Part shown: in pieces, positions 47,868 through 58,623 of the stretch | Layout: every line of letters starts with the position of its first letter | Position numbering within the stretch: position 1 is the stretch's first letter | Assembly (NCBI GenBank): GCA_030490835.1 | Contig: CM059975.1 | Location: 35,434,133 to 35,498,132 of the forward strand | Length of the DNA stretch: 64,000 bases | DNA from: Annona cherimola | Lineage: Eukaryota > Streptophyta > Magnoliopsida > Magnoliales > Annonaceae | Direction of reading: 5' to 3' | The notes under the pieces: generated by a model | Told to the model about the DNA's origin: nothing | Seen by the model: only the letters and a program-made list of their open reading frames with translations | Database searches by the model: none | Position numbers and translations under genes: made by a program

Positions 47868-48112
47868 CACCCAGGTGTATTTAACCTACATTTTATTTTT
47901 TAAAATTTTTTATGTAATTGTTAATCTAAATATTTAATATGTTGATCAAGTTTTACCCTTTTTTTAGATTTGTAGATATTTTTTGCATTTTTTTAAAAAA
48001 TGGTGTTTTAGTATACTAAAACTTGATTTTTAAAATTTTTTAAAAGATAAAAAATTATATTTTTACACCCCGGTGCACCTAAACTAAATCAACTCGGGTG
48101 CATATGCTTATA
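47868..48112. mobile_element. Foldback MITE, copy 5
   Basis: Tips read TGCACCCAGGTGTATTTAACC on the left and CCGGTGCACCTAAACTAAAT with CGGGTGCAT on the right. The arms carry the AAGTTTTA and TAAAACTTGA words of the family, more diverged than the other copies. Confidence 0.5.
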
Positions 48113-48149
48113 TATAATATATATTAATATCATGACAAGCTACTTTTTT

Positions 48150-48322
48150 ATAAAAGAGCGGAACGAAGGTTGTGGGGCACCCCCTTAATGTAGTGTAAAC
48201 TCTCGAGACAGGGATTCAAATGTGCATATTTTGTATAGCAGGTCATCTCTTGCCAGTCTCCTTGGTTAGTTTTTGTGGTGGGCAAGACGGTGCAATTTTT
48301 GTGGGATGGCCTCATTGCTGGC

Positions 48323-48380
<58 letters not shown>

Positions 48381-48382
48381 TT
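48150..48382 (+). mobile_element. SINE-like sequence with (TTC)n and poly(T) tail
   Basis: CGAGACAGGGATTCAAATGTG resembles a pol III B box, and TTTGTGGGATGGCCTCATTGC followed by (TTC)n and about 35 T's is like the end of plant Au-type SINEs. An A box and target duplications could not be defined, so this is tentative. The T tract could also be an ordinary microsatellite. Confidence 0.35.
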
Positions 48383-50711
48383 TTTTGTGCTGTGAAGCTT
48401 TTTAATAAAATAATCCTATTATACCCATATGGTCAAAACAGTTATTAATTACCCAATTGAAAAGACAATTTTACCATTCCATAATTTCCAAATTGAAACG
48501 CTTCAACCATAATACGACTAAACCATTAATTTGTGATATCATGTGTTTCAAATATTATATTAAGGTTAAATTGTTTCAATTAGGAAAATTTTGAATGAAA
48601 AGATTATATTGTTAATAGAATAGTTAACGGTTGTTTTGACTATATGAGTATAATAGGAATTTGCGGTGAAATATTATGGGTATAAAAGAAAGTTTTGAAA
48701 CTTCATCGGTATATTAGAAATTAAGGGAAAATGTTGTGGGTTTTACAGAAATTTTCCAAACAACTAATAATAAAAGATGGAGTGCTACTCATGTGAAGCA
48801 ACCTATCAAAAGAAGGCAGTAACTTGTTAAAAGATGAAAATATGAAAAAAAACTGACTTACACACATGTGAGAGGTTGCAAGGTAAATATCTTTTTTAAT
48901 TTTTCTTATAGATTCCTTTCCTATCATCTCTTTTTAACATGCTGTGATGATTTTTAGGAGTGAAATATTGTGGTTTTGTGGTAGTTTGAATGTTGGATTT
49001 CAAAACTTTAGCTACGGAAAGAAGATGAACAATACTTTAATGATGGAAATGAGTGTAGCTTGGCATGAAACACATGCGTGGCAATTGTGCATAAGGAATG
49101 GTGGTGAGGTTTCATTGGTAGAGCAAGAGCAAAATATTGTATAGTTTAAATGATGGACTTGGGTTGGGGTTTTGAAAGCCCCATTACAGGAGGTTTTCAA
49201 AATGGTTGTTTGTCTATTTTCATGATAATGTAGGCTCATATTTTTATGGTGTATTAGTGTTATAGTATAGGGCGTGACCCTGAGAGATTGTTTACCCATT
49301 TTCTTTATTTGGGCACTTTTTTGTTAAGTTTTTGGTGTATATTTGGGTATTACATTTTTATTTATATGTTGCATATGCATGCATGCTAAATATCATCATT
49401 TTTATTATTTGTTGTGAATTTTTATCCAGTATAAATACTTGTGGAAGTGATGACAATTGTGTGGCAATTGTGCATAAGGAATGCTGGTGAGGATTCACTG
49501 GCAGAGCAAAAACATAATATTATGTAGTTTAAATGATGGACTTGGGTTGGGGTTTTGAATGCCCCATTATAGGAGGTATTCAAAATGGTGGTTTGTGTAT
49601 TTTCATGATAATGTAGGCTCAGATTTTCATGGTGTATTAGCATTACGGTATAGGGAGTGACCCGAAGAGATTGTTTACCCATTTACTTTATTCGGGCACT
49701 TTTCTATTAAGGTGTTTGGTGTATATTTGGGTATTACATTTTTATTTATATGTTGCATATGCATGCACGCTAAATATCATGATTTTTATTATTCGTTTTG
49801 AATTTTTATCTAGTATAGATACTTGTGGAAGTGATGAATGGTATAGATACTTGTGGAAGTGAGGACATGCATGGGTGATAGACTTGTTTGCCTAGATGGT
49901 TATATATTGGTGCTATATTGATAGTATGGTCTTGGTTTGTGAGAAAGGGACCTTTCTAAGCTATACAATTTGGTATGGTATTAGCATAGTCTTACCCTTG
50001 ACATCAATGTGAAAGAGGGACCTCTCCAAGCTATATAACTTAGTGTGATATTAGTGGTGTGGCCATGACCTTGACATCAATATAAAAGAGTATTGTTCCT
50101 GAGCCATACAATTGATGTTGAGATAGGTGTTCCATGCCACCCAACATCTTTACAGGCTTTGGGTTAGCATCAATGTGAGAGAGATGCTTTGACCTACATA
50201 AACCATTGTCTTTATATACAATTCTATCTTATTTGTGGAGTGTAGTGTATTTGAGTTATAAAGTTGTGGGTATTTGCATGGAACACACTCATACATGCAT
50301 TAAATGTGCATCATTAGTTTCAAAATGTACTTGTTGATTTTATGCTACTTACTGAGCTTGCCCAACCTCATTCCTTTTTGTTTTATTGTTTTTAGATGAC
50401 CGGTAGACTAGTACAGTTGTGTAATGTGTTGATGACCCATTAAGGCATCTTGGCAGGTTACTGTTAAGTGTGAGAGAATTATCTAGTGAGGTGATGATTA
50501 TGTATTTATTTATCTCATTCAAGTCTTGATATATTTGGGAGATAATTATTAGCTTAAATTTTTATCATTTGTGGTATTGTAGTTGTATATATTTTCACTT
50601 AGTTTCCCTTGCACTTGGGATGGGTATGATTGGACTAAAGAAATTCATCCCTATAATTAAAGGGCTATAAGTAGATCGATGGGCCTTTTCTTATGAAAGA
50701 TAAAGTAGTAG
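48383..50711. repeat. Old LTR-like stretch with 383 bp tandem duplication
   Basis: 49080-49462 and 49463-49836 are direct copies (each starts GGCAATTGTGCATAAGGAATG and ends CTTGTGGAAGTGATGA), with a short third start near 49842. Words such as CTACTTACTGAGCTTGCCCA (50341-50362) and repeated GACATCAATGTGAAAGAG resemble LTRs of Tekay/Del-like gypsy elements. No ends or PBS can be fixed, so it is probably a decayed solo LTR. Confidence 0.4.
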
Positions 50712-51852
50712 TGTAGCACCCGCCGCGAACGCTACGATGGGCTCGGAATGGTTTTTCGAGCCTTGGAAATCTGGATCGTGTTGGACAGGAACGTGGGCTT
50801 AGTTTTCCTGCATCCACATAGGGTAAAACGCGTTAGGATTCACGGTTTTTAGATAAATCTAGCATATGGGCGTTTTCTCGTGATTTCGGTAGCATAACAG
50901 CTAAGACGGGGCTTTCCGTACACGGATCAAGTCATAAATTTGGCAGCATAACGACAGCGTATTATGCTGGAATCCGTGGACTCACGTGCACCCGCCTTGC
51001 CGGGGCGTTAACTCAAACACGCACACACAAAAATAAAGAAAAACGGAGTCGCCACTGATCTTTAAAGGGAGATCAGCCCTGTTTAATGAAATAAGGCACT
51101 AGTCGTACAGAGTCCGGGCTCCGGCCTTTGGATTGAAGCAAATATGGCTAAATCTGCCAACCCGAGGCGGTTTACACGGCGTAAAAGGGGAAAAATAAAA
51201 GACTTGAGAGAATGGAAGAGATGGAAAAGGGGGACGTGGAAGAGAGGAGTGGAGCTCGTAGAGCGGAAAAACCAGGACGCCAGGATTTTACTACAGACTC
51301 CCGTCCTCCCCTTTGGGATGCCTCTCCAAGTGTGTCTCAAGTGAGGGGGTACTCCTCCTTTTATAGATGTTGGAGTGGGTTTTGGGCCACTTGGGGTCAT
51401 GGACTTGGTCAATGGGCTTGAACTTGAGGTGGGATCATGGGCTTTGGGCCTCTTGAAGGATTGGACTTGGTCCATGGGCTTGAGCTTGATGGGCTAGAGC
51501 TTGAGGTGAGAGTATGGGTCTTGGGCCTCTTGAGATGTTGGACTTGGTCCATGGTCTTGAGTTTGGTGGGCTCAAGCTTGACTAAGCCCATTTGTTGCGT
51601 CTGGTGAGTTGATCTTGATGGGCTGCATTGTGGAGCCCGTTGAGGTGGCCTGTAGGAGCTTCGCTCTTTGTGGGCCGGACCTAGTTTGTTGAAAAAGCCT
51701 GCTTCGAGGCTTGGTGGAGCTTTGCTCCCGTGGGCTGAGTGTGGAAGGGTCCGCTTAGCTGGCTTGAACTTCCTTTTTGTCTTGAATTTGCTTGGGCTTG
51801 GACCTTATTTCATTTTTTTTCCATCTTTGGGCCCAATGGTGGGGTGTCAACA
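50712..51852 (-). repeat. 3' LTR of element copy A
   Basis: Read on the minus strand it starts TGTTGACACCCC (51852) and ends GGGTGCTACA (50712). It is the reverse complement relative of 53805-55048. A TATA box lies at about 51359-51366 (minus). It is 1141 bp, about 103 bp shorter than copy B's LTR because B has an extra block near 54070-54175. Directly to its right is a polypurine tract, so this is the downstream LTR of a minus-strand element. Confidence 0.85.
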
Positions 51853-51867
51853 GCTGCCCCCTTTGCC
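51853..51867 (-). other. Polypurine tract of copy A
   Basis: On the minus strand GGCAAAGGGGGCAGC ends exactly where the LTR begins. It parallels the tract of element 1 (AAAGAAAGGGGAG) and shows the element's orientation. Confidence 0.75.
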
Positions 51868-53669
51868 AGAGGCGTCTTGACGGTGAATGGCAAAGTGTCG
51901 GACACCCCGCTGACCTAAACAGTTTTTCAGGTCGTTGGGCCATTTTCCCATTTTTGCAAACTGGCGGAGGTTTCTTCTGCAAATGTGACTTGAGAGTGGC
52001 TTTTGCAAAAGATCTCTGCAAGCTTTTCTGTAAAACCCTTTGTTTGGTTAGACTGCTTTGTATTCTTCTTGAGCTCGGTGGTTTTCTGTAATTTCAAAGA
52101 AATAGTTGGGGGTCGCTTGTAATTTTTCCCTTTTAGGGTTCTAATCGTGGGCCCCTTTCTGGTTGTCTTTTCTCCTTCCCTTGCTGCCGCCGCCGACGCT
52201 TGTCCTCTCCTACGTCCGATCGATTTCTCCCGCAACGATTGACGTCGCCGCCGGCTTTGTCCTGGTCTGCGATTGCCGCTGCTGCTGCCGTCAAGGTTTT
52301 CTCCTCCATTGCCGTTGATTGGCGCCGCCGATTTCGGCTTCTTCTTTGTCGTTCGTCGGTTTCGTCGCTGGTGCTGCCGTCGTCTGTCATCGTTTCTCTG
52401 GCTACTTCGTCTCCGGCAACGGTTAGGTCGCGGCTCATCGCTGCTGGGCCCGTCCCCTTCTCCGTCGCGGTCGGGGTTTCTTCTTAGCCTCCGGTCGTCG
52501 TGGCTGCCTCCTTCGGGACGCCACAGCCCCTGCCTTCTTTCTTCTTCGGCCATCGGTGCCATCCAAGGTTCGCGAGGGGTGTGCCACCGTTGCCTTCTCC
52601 GGCATCGGTTAGTGGGATCACTGTCTTGGCGCCGTTTGGGTTGGGCCGCCGAGGGTTAGCTTTTCCGTTGCCGGCTGCTGCTGCTGCTTCTTCGCCATCA
52701 ACGGTGGGCGCCGTCGCCGCTACCTGCTATTGTCGGTGCCGTCTTCTCCACTTCCGGCCGTTGCCATTGCTGCTGTTGTTTCCTTCTCCGGTGACGGTCA
52801 GGTTGTGCCGTTTGTTGCTACAGTAATTTTTTTTTGTTCTACTTGTTTGTTCTTTGCAGTTTGCCTATGCCGAGGATTTGGCTTCTGATTTGCTGACCTA
52901 CTTTTGCTAGGATTTCTGAAGTGTTCCGAGCGGGCTTACTTTAAACAGGTATCTCCTTCCCTTTTTTGCTTATTTTGCTTCCGGCCTAGATCTCATTTGC
53001 ACTACCTTTTGTGAAAAATGCCTTGAAGTTGTTATGAAACTAGAAGAAATTGCTAGGAGATCCTTTCCCATTATAGTTGAGATGGTATGTGAAAGCGGTT
53101 GGTCTCCATATTTTCTTTATTGAAATTTGATGTAGGCGATGCTTTTGCATTCCTTGTGGTGGTCCTATTGCTGGAATGGAGGATAGCCCCGTGTATGCCT
53201 TTGTCTTTTGTCATATGCACGGGTATCCTTTACGCGTGACTGCTTACCTGTTGCCTTTTTGGATTGAAACACTTCGTAGGCTTGTTTCTTGATGTGGTTG
53301 CCATGGTGTCTTCTCTTTTGCGTGTGTTGATCTTCCTTTACTTCATGTTATTTATGTTTGCCCGGGGTAGCTACCTCTTTTGGTTGTGTGATAACCTTTC
53401 CATTTTGCTTGAGTAGCCGCGACTTTTGTCATGACCTCCTTTTTTTCGTTTTTTCGTTTTTGATTTTTTTTTGTTTTCTTCTTTTGTTTTCTCTCTTTTT
53501 TTTGTTTTGCTTTGTTTTCTTTTCTCTTCTTTTTTTTTGTTTTTTGGTTTTTACAAGCTTGAAATGGTGGTATAAACTGACCTTATATGATTTTGCTCGG
53601 GGCATGATGCTTGTCATGTTGCTTGTTGCCTTGTGTTGACCCATCGCCTTTTATGTTGCAGTTGCCAAG
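51868..53669 (+). other. Copy A tail: GC-rich leader of its antisense gene
   Basis: 52140-52830 is very GC-rich with GCC/CCG triplets. Frames on both strands give only low-complexity Arg/Ser/Leu proteins, so I do not call a CDS. From about 52850 it becomes T-rich, like an intron, and ends TTTTATGTTGCAG at 53648-53660, a good splice acceptor before the exon at 53661. I read it as promoter, leader and intron of the antisense gene. Confidence 0.45.
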
Positions 53670-53804
53670 ATGTCTTCTAGAAAGGAGTATGGCCTACGTC
53701 CTCAGGATAGAGCAGTACTGCTCAAACCTAACGAGCCAGGTGGATCGGTGAACATGTCCATCGAGATTCCCGATGATGCAACACGAGAAGGCAAGAAGAC
53801 TTCA
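53661..53804 (+). pseudogene. First coding exon of copy A's antisense gene, cut by copy B
   Basis: An ATG at 53670 opens MSSRKEYGLRPQDRAVLLKP and continues with an acidic, normal-looking sequence until copy B's LTR starts at 53805, where it stops within three codons. Position and direction (opposite to A's pol, next to its 3' LTR) match the antisense ORF of element 1. The rest of the gene is not found to the right of B. Confidence 0.5.
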
Positions 53805-55048
53805 TGTTGACACCCCACCATTGGGTCCAAAGATAGAAAAAATGAAACAAGGTCCAAGCCCAAGCAAATTCAAGACAAAAAGGAAGTTCAAGCCAGCTAA
53901 GCGGGCCCTTCCGCACTCAGCCCAAGGGAGCGAAGCTCCACCAAGCCTCGAAGCAGGCTTTTTCAACAAACTAGGGTCCGGCTCACAAAGAGCGAAGCTC
54001 CTACAGGCCACATCAACGGGCTCCACAATGCAGCCCATCAAGATCAACTCACCAAACGCAACAAATAGGCTTAGCCAAGCTCTAGCCCACTAAATCCAGC
54101 CCACCAAGCCTCAGAAGCAGGCTTTTCCACAACTTTGGGCCTCTACAATAGCCCACCCAAAACAACGGGCTTAGCCAAGCTCGAGTCCACCAAACTAAAG
54201 ACCATGGACAAAGTCCAACATCTCAAGAGGCCCAAGACCCATACTCTCACCTCAAGCTCTAGCCCATCAAGCTCAAGCCCATGGACCAAGTCCAATCCTT
54301 CAAGAGGCCCAAAGCCCATGATCCCACCTCAAGTTCAAGCCCATGGACCAAGTCCATGACCCCAAGTGACCCAAAGCCCACTCCAACATCTATAAAAGGA
54401 GGAGCACCCCCCTCACTTGAGACACACTTGGAGAGGCATCCCATAGGGGAGGACGGGAGTCTGCAGCATAGCCCCGGTGTCCCAGTTTTCTCGCTCGTCA
54501 AGCTCCACGCCTCTCTTCCCATTTTCCCCTTTCCATTCTCTCCCCTTCTCTCAAATACTTTCATTTTCCCTCTTTCATGCCGTGTAAACCGCCTAGGATT
54601 GGTAGATTTCATCATATTTGCTTCAATCCGAAGGCCGGAACCCGGACTCTGTACGACTAGTGCCTTATTTCATTAAACAGGGGCTGATCTCCCATTAAAT
54701 ATCAGTGGCGACTCCATTTTTCTTTATTTTTATGCGTGCGTGTTTAAGTTAACGCCCCGGCAAGGCGGGTGCACGCGGGTCCACAGATTCTAGCATAATA
54801 CGTTGTCGTTATGCTGCCGGATTTGTGACTTGATCCGTGTACGAAAAGCCCCATCTTAGCCGTTATGCTGCCGAAATCATGAGAAAACGCCCATATGCCA
54901 GATTTATCTAAAAACTGTGAATCCTAACGCGTTTTACCCCATTTGAATGCAGGAAAACTAAGCCCACGTTGCTGTCCAATACGATCCAAATTTCCAAGGC
55001 CCGGGAAACCATTCCGAGCCCATCGTAGCGCTCGCGGCGGGTGCTATA
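53805..55048 (+). repeat. 5' LTR of copy B
   Basis: Starts TGTTGACACCCC and ends GGGTGCTATA, with the terminal CA changed to TA as in element 1. Around 54200-54390 a ~90 bp block around CCCATGGACCAAGTCCA is repeated about three times. A TATA box lies at 54391. Confidence 0.85.
54391..54398 (+). promoter_or_regulatory. TATA box of copy B LTR
   Basis: TATAAAAG stands between the repeated block and the leader; copy A's LTR keeps the same box. It is the likely start of U3 transcription. Confidence 0.6.
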
Positions 55049-55050
55049 AC

Positions 55051-55069
55051 TTGGCGACTCCGCTGGGGA
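55051..55069 (+). other. Primer binding site of copy B
   Basis: TTGGCGACTCCGCTGGGGA lies two bases after the LTR. It is the undecayed form of the site in element 1. The matching tRNA cannot be named here with certainty; TAT/Ogre elements are reported to prime with tRNA-Arg among others. Confidence 0.65.
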
Positions 55070-55848
55070 CGGCGTTGCTGGTCTACATTGGCGCAAGGGG
55101 GACAGAAAGCTGAAGATCGGAGCTTCTTCCTAGCTGAACAACGAGTTCCCGGAGCTTTTCCGTCTTCCGGCAGTGAGCTTTTGGCGTTTCTGCCCAAATC
55201 ACGCAGAAACCTAACAAGTTTTTAGGTCCAGAGGCGTTCGGCTCTTGAACAGCAAAGGACCCGCGAAGGGAGAGAACCATTGAACACTGCCTCGTAACTT
55301 TCCAGGCACATAAAACGAGACTACAGCAAGGACTTCCAACAAATATAAAATCAATCAACGTTAAAAAAAAATCCGGCGTAAAAATCACATTTTTTCTTCA
55401 TAACGTAGGTGTTTTTTGGTCACACTTCCAGAAACGCTTTAAGCGAACTAGTCATTCTTCTAGAAACGCTTCAAGAGAACTGGTCCTTTTTCCAGAAATG
55501 CTTCAAGCGAACTGGTCACCTTTCCAGAGGCACCTCAGGCAAACCAAACTCGTGGACCTCGAACATTCTCACGCGTGGAACTTAAAACACATAAAATTTG
55601 CAAAGAACACAAAGGGACCTGGACTTGCAAGCATCCATCCAAAGGTTGATCTCCTTATTATTTGTCTACGAGTACTAATCTCTTTTTATTGATTGCTCAG
55701 GTTCTTCACCATATCTAGAAGGGAAAGCAAGCCAACCGTGGATCGAAGCCCCGTGGTTACTAGATCGAAAGCAGCTAGGATGAAGTCTGAGCAATCCTCA
55801 TACCATGAAGATCGAGATCACTAGTTCAAGCAGTCCATTGAAGCCTAC
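55070..55848 (+). other. Untranslated leader of copy B
   Basis: It has no conserved frame. A short tandem block near 55425-55530 repeats CCAGAAACGCTTCAAGCGAAC with variations four times. A frame upstream of gag (ATG 55780) closes at a TAG before joining it. Confidence 0.5.
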
Positions 55849-57060
55849 ATGGCGGCAATGGACAAGAGGATGAAAAAGCTAGAGGAAGTCCTGTTGAACA
55901 TAGGACAACCTCTAATAGGCGGTCAGAACACGGCTACACCGCCATTTTGTTCTCAAAATCCAAACGAACAAAATCCAAACCCGAACACAGAGCAAGACAG
56001 AGGATCTCAACAATCTTCCCATAAATCACGGAACGATCATTATAAAGAAGAGGAGGTGGTCTTAGAACAAGGCTGCAATGAAATCCAAGACCTCAAGAAC
56101 CAACTCCAGACCCAACTAAAAGAAATGGAGGAGCGAATCCGACAACATCAAGGGGAGGGCCTACCCTCGGCAAAAATCGAAGATCTATGCCCGTTCCCCG
56201 ACACCAAGCTACTCGAGAAGTTCGAAATACCGGCTTTACCTGCATATGAAGGAGACTCATGCCCGAGGGCTCATCTCAAGGCCTTTTGCGGCATCCTATA
56301 CCCCTTGGTGAAAAGCGAAGAAGTCTTGATAAGGCTATTCCAACATAGCCTAAAGAAGGATGCCTTAGAGTGGTACACATCGCTAGATTGCCGATTGATC
56401 AAAACATGGGAACAACTCTCTTTGGCTTTCATGGACCGCTTCTCCTACAAGCTGAACATGGCTCCTAAACGGGCCGACCTTGAAGCACTAAAGCAAAAAG
56501 GGGACAAAACGTTCTCCGAGTACGTTGCTAGATGGCGGGCATTGGCAGCAAAAATGAAGAGCCCGTTGCCTTTGAACGAGCAAATCTCCATCATCATCAA
56601 CTCAGCACACCTGAGCATCTCGAGTTACTTCATCTCTCACCCTTACGTCAACTTCACTCAACTCCTCCAAGCCGGGGACCAAGTGGAGGCGGGAATCAGA
56701 CATGACACTATCTCTCTATGGCCTTACCAGGGGAACACAACTTGAAGGAAGAAAGAACCTAAAAATGGTAATTTCTCGAAGACCCCGGACGTAAATGCCA
56801 TAGACACCACCCCTAAGTCTTTTCAAAGAAAAGCGCACAGAGATTTTACATCTCTCGCCCAGTCCTACACCGACATCCTCAATATGCTCATCCAAAAAAA
56901 TATGCTTGCACCTCGAGCCCCAAAACCTCCACCTAATCCTCTTCCCAAAAATTACTGAGGAAATGAGTTCTGTGCCTATCACCAAGGAAGAGGTCACACC
57001 ACCGAAAGATGTTTTATCCTCAAACATGCCATTCAAGACTTAATAGATGAGGAAAAAATC
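55849..57060 (+). pseudogene. gag: gag of copy B
   Basis: 298 codons are open to a TGA at 56743. The N-terminal ~105 residues are polar with a coiled-coil-like stretch. The retrotransposon gag core spans about 105-290 (LCPFPD, LKAFCGILYPLV, DALEWYTSL, FMDRFSYKL). Beyond the stop the same frame continues through a second TGA (56956) to a zinc-knuckle-like C-x3-H-x4-H-x4-C segment at about 56970-57015. Gag would package element RNA. Confidence 0.85.
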
Positions 57061-57477
57061 AAAATTTCACCAAACTCTCATGAGAATGTGATCCAAAATC
57101 CCTTACCTATGCATGAACCAAGGAATCCTAATGCGACGAACATAAACTTCATAGAAGTTGCAAGAGGACCCGCAAAGCCGAGTCATGAAGCCTACATGAT
57201 CACTTTACAATGAGCCAAGCAAGAAACCATCACACTACAAGGGACAGCTCCCCGGAATGTCCATAAGCCTCAAGAAGGGTATGGCCAAGACCACCTCGTG
57301 TTACCGGCCGTGAACAACTTGAAGATTGCTCATACTTATCAAGAGCCCGTGGTACTAGCGGCCAAGCCAAAGCCAACATATGACTCACACAGGGTTCCAT
57401 GAGAATATCCTCAATGCTCAGAAATAGGCAATATTTACCCTAATGGCCGAGTCTACCGACGGGAACCGGCTCGCAAC

Positions 57478-58530
57478 GTGATCACCAACCCGGAGAGGAA
57501 ACCGCCATATGACGTGGCTTCACAACTCAAGTCTTTGCCGGCTCAAATATCCATATGGGAGCTGTTATGCACCTCAACAAAGTATAGAGAGGCTTTCACC
57601 AAGGTGCTAAGCGAGACTCACATAACTACGGAGGTAACTCCCGCTGCGGTGGCTCACATGATCGGGCAAATAATGGCCCCTAACACCATCACATTCACCG
57701 ACGAAGAGCTTCCTGCGAAAGGGCGTAACCATGGACACTCCTTAAGCATCACAGTCGGGTACAAAGACTTGAAGATTCCTTTGGTAACCATCGACAACGG
57801 CGCAAGCCTTAATGTTTGCCCACTACGAACAATCAAGAGGCTTGGAATCCCAACGGATCAAATGAGACCGAGCGACTACCATGTAAGAGCCTTTGATAAT
57901 TCTCAAAAGACGGTATTAGGTGAAATAGACATAGAAATCCAAGTGGGACCCGACACCATGGTTGTTCCTTTTCAAGTCTTGGACATTCCCACGTCTTTCA
58001 ACATGTTATTGGGAAGACCTTGGTTGCACAAAATCGGAGTCATCCCGTCCTCTCTCCATCAAAAGCTGAAATACATATCGGCGGGGCGGCTAGTGGTCAT
58101 CGAAGCCGACCCCGAGATTGTCATCCCGACAGAATTTGAAAATTATCATGAAGTCCCAATTATTGAAGTATATGAATCCGCGGATCCTCTCCCTTTCAAG
58201 ATGGATGATAGGCATGAAGTCCATCACATCCCTTCAAAGCAAAGACTCCCACTCCATTACGTCATACTTCCGGCCGAGAGGCAAATAACAAGATTCAACA
58301 TCAAATATAGAGGAAAGACGGTATTACTCAATCATCAACAAAAGAACAACAAATGGGGCCTTAGATATAAACCCGAAGAGGACAAGTTTAAAAAATCCAA
58401 CAAAGCAACTCGGTTCATAAGCGCGGGGTACATACTACCCGAAGCATTGGAGACCCAAGAAGTCTTAATGATAGCTTATAATGGCCCGAATGAAAAAAAT
58501 GCCATTGTGCAAAGAGAAGCCAAAAATTAG
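57478..58530 (+). pseudogene. Protease region of copy B
   Basis: 350 open codons in the gag frame, beginning after in-frame TGA codons at 57211 and 57400. IDNGASLNVCPL at about 105-116 is the retropepsin active site, and FNMLLGRPWLH at about 174-184 is the conserved second half. It cleaves Gag-Pol in an intact element. The methionine at 57478 is not a true start; the region is part of a longer polyprotein. Confidence 0.8.
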
Positions 58531-58623
58531 TATGCTATATCAACTTGCTCAAGACCCGGTTCTAGCAAACACATCATACATACCGCGTCCATTCAAAAGA
58601 AAAAAGAACAAACGGAGCCAGAG

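Noticed and set aside
52133..52826. Arg-rich or Ser/Leu-rich proteins in the GC-rich region
   Set aside because: Long frames are open on several frames of both strands because of CCG/GCC composition; none shows a domain.
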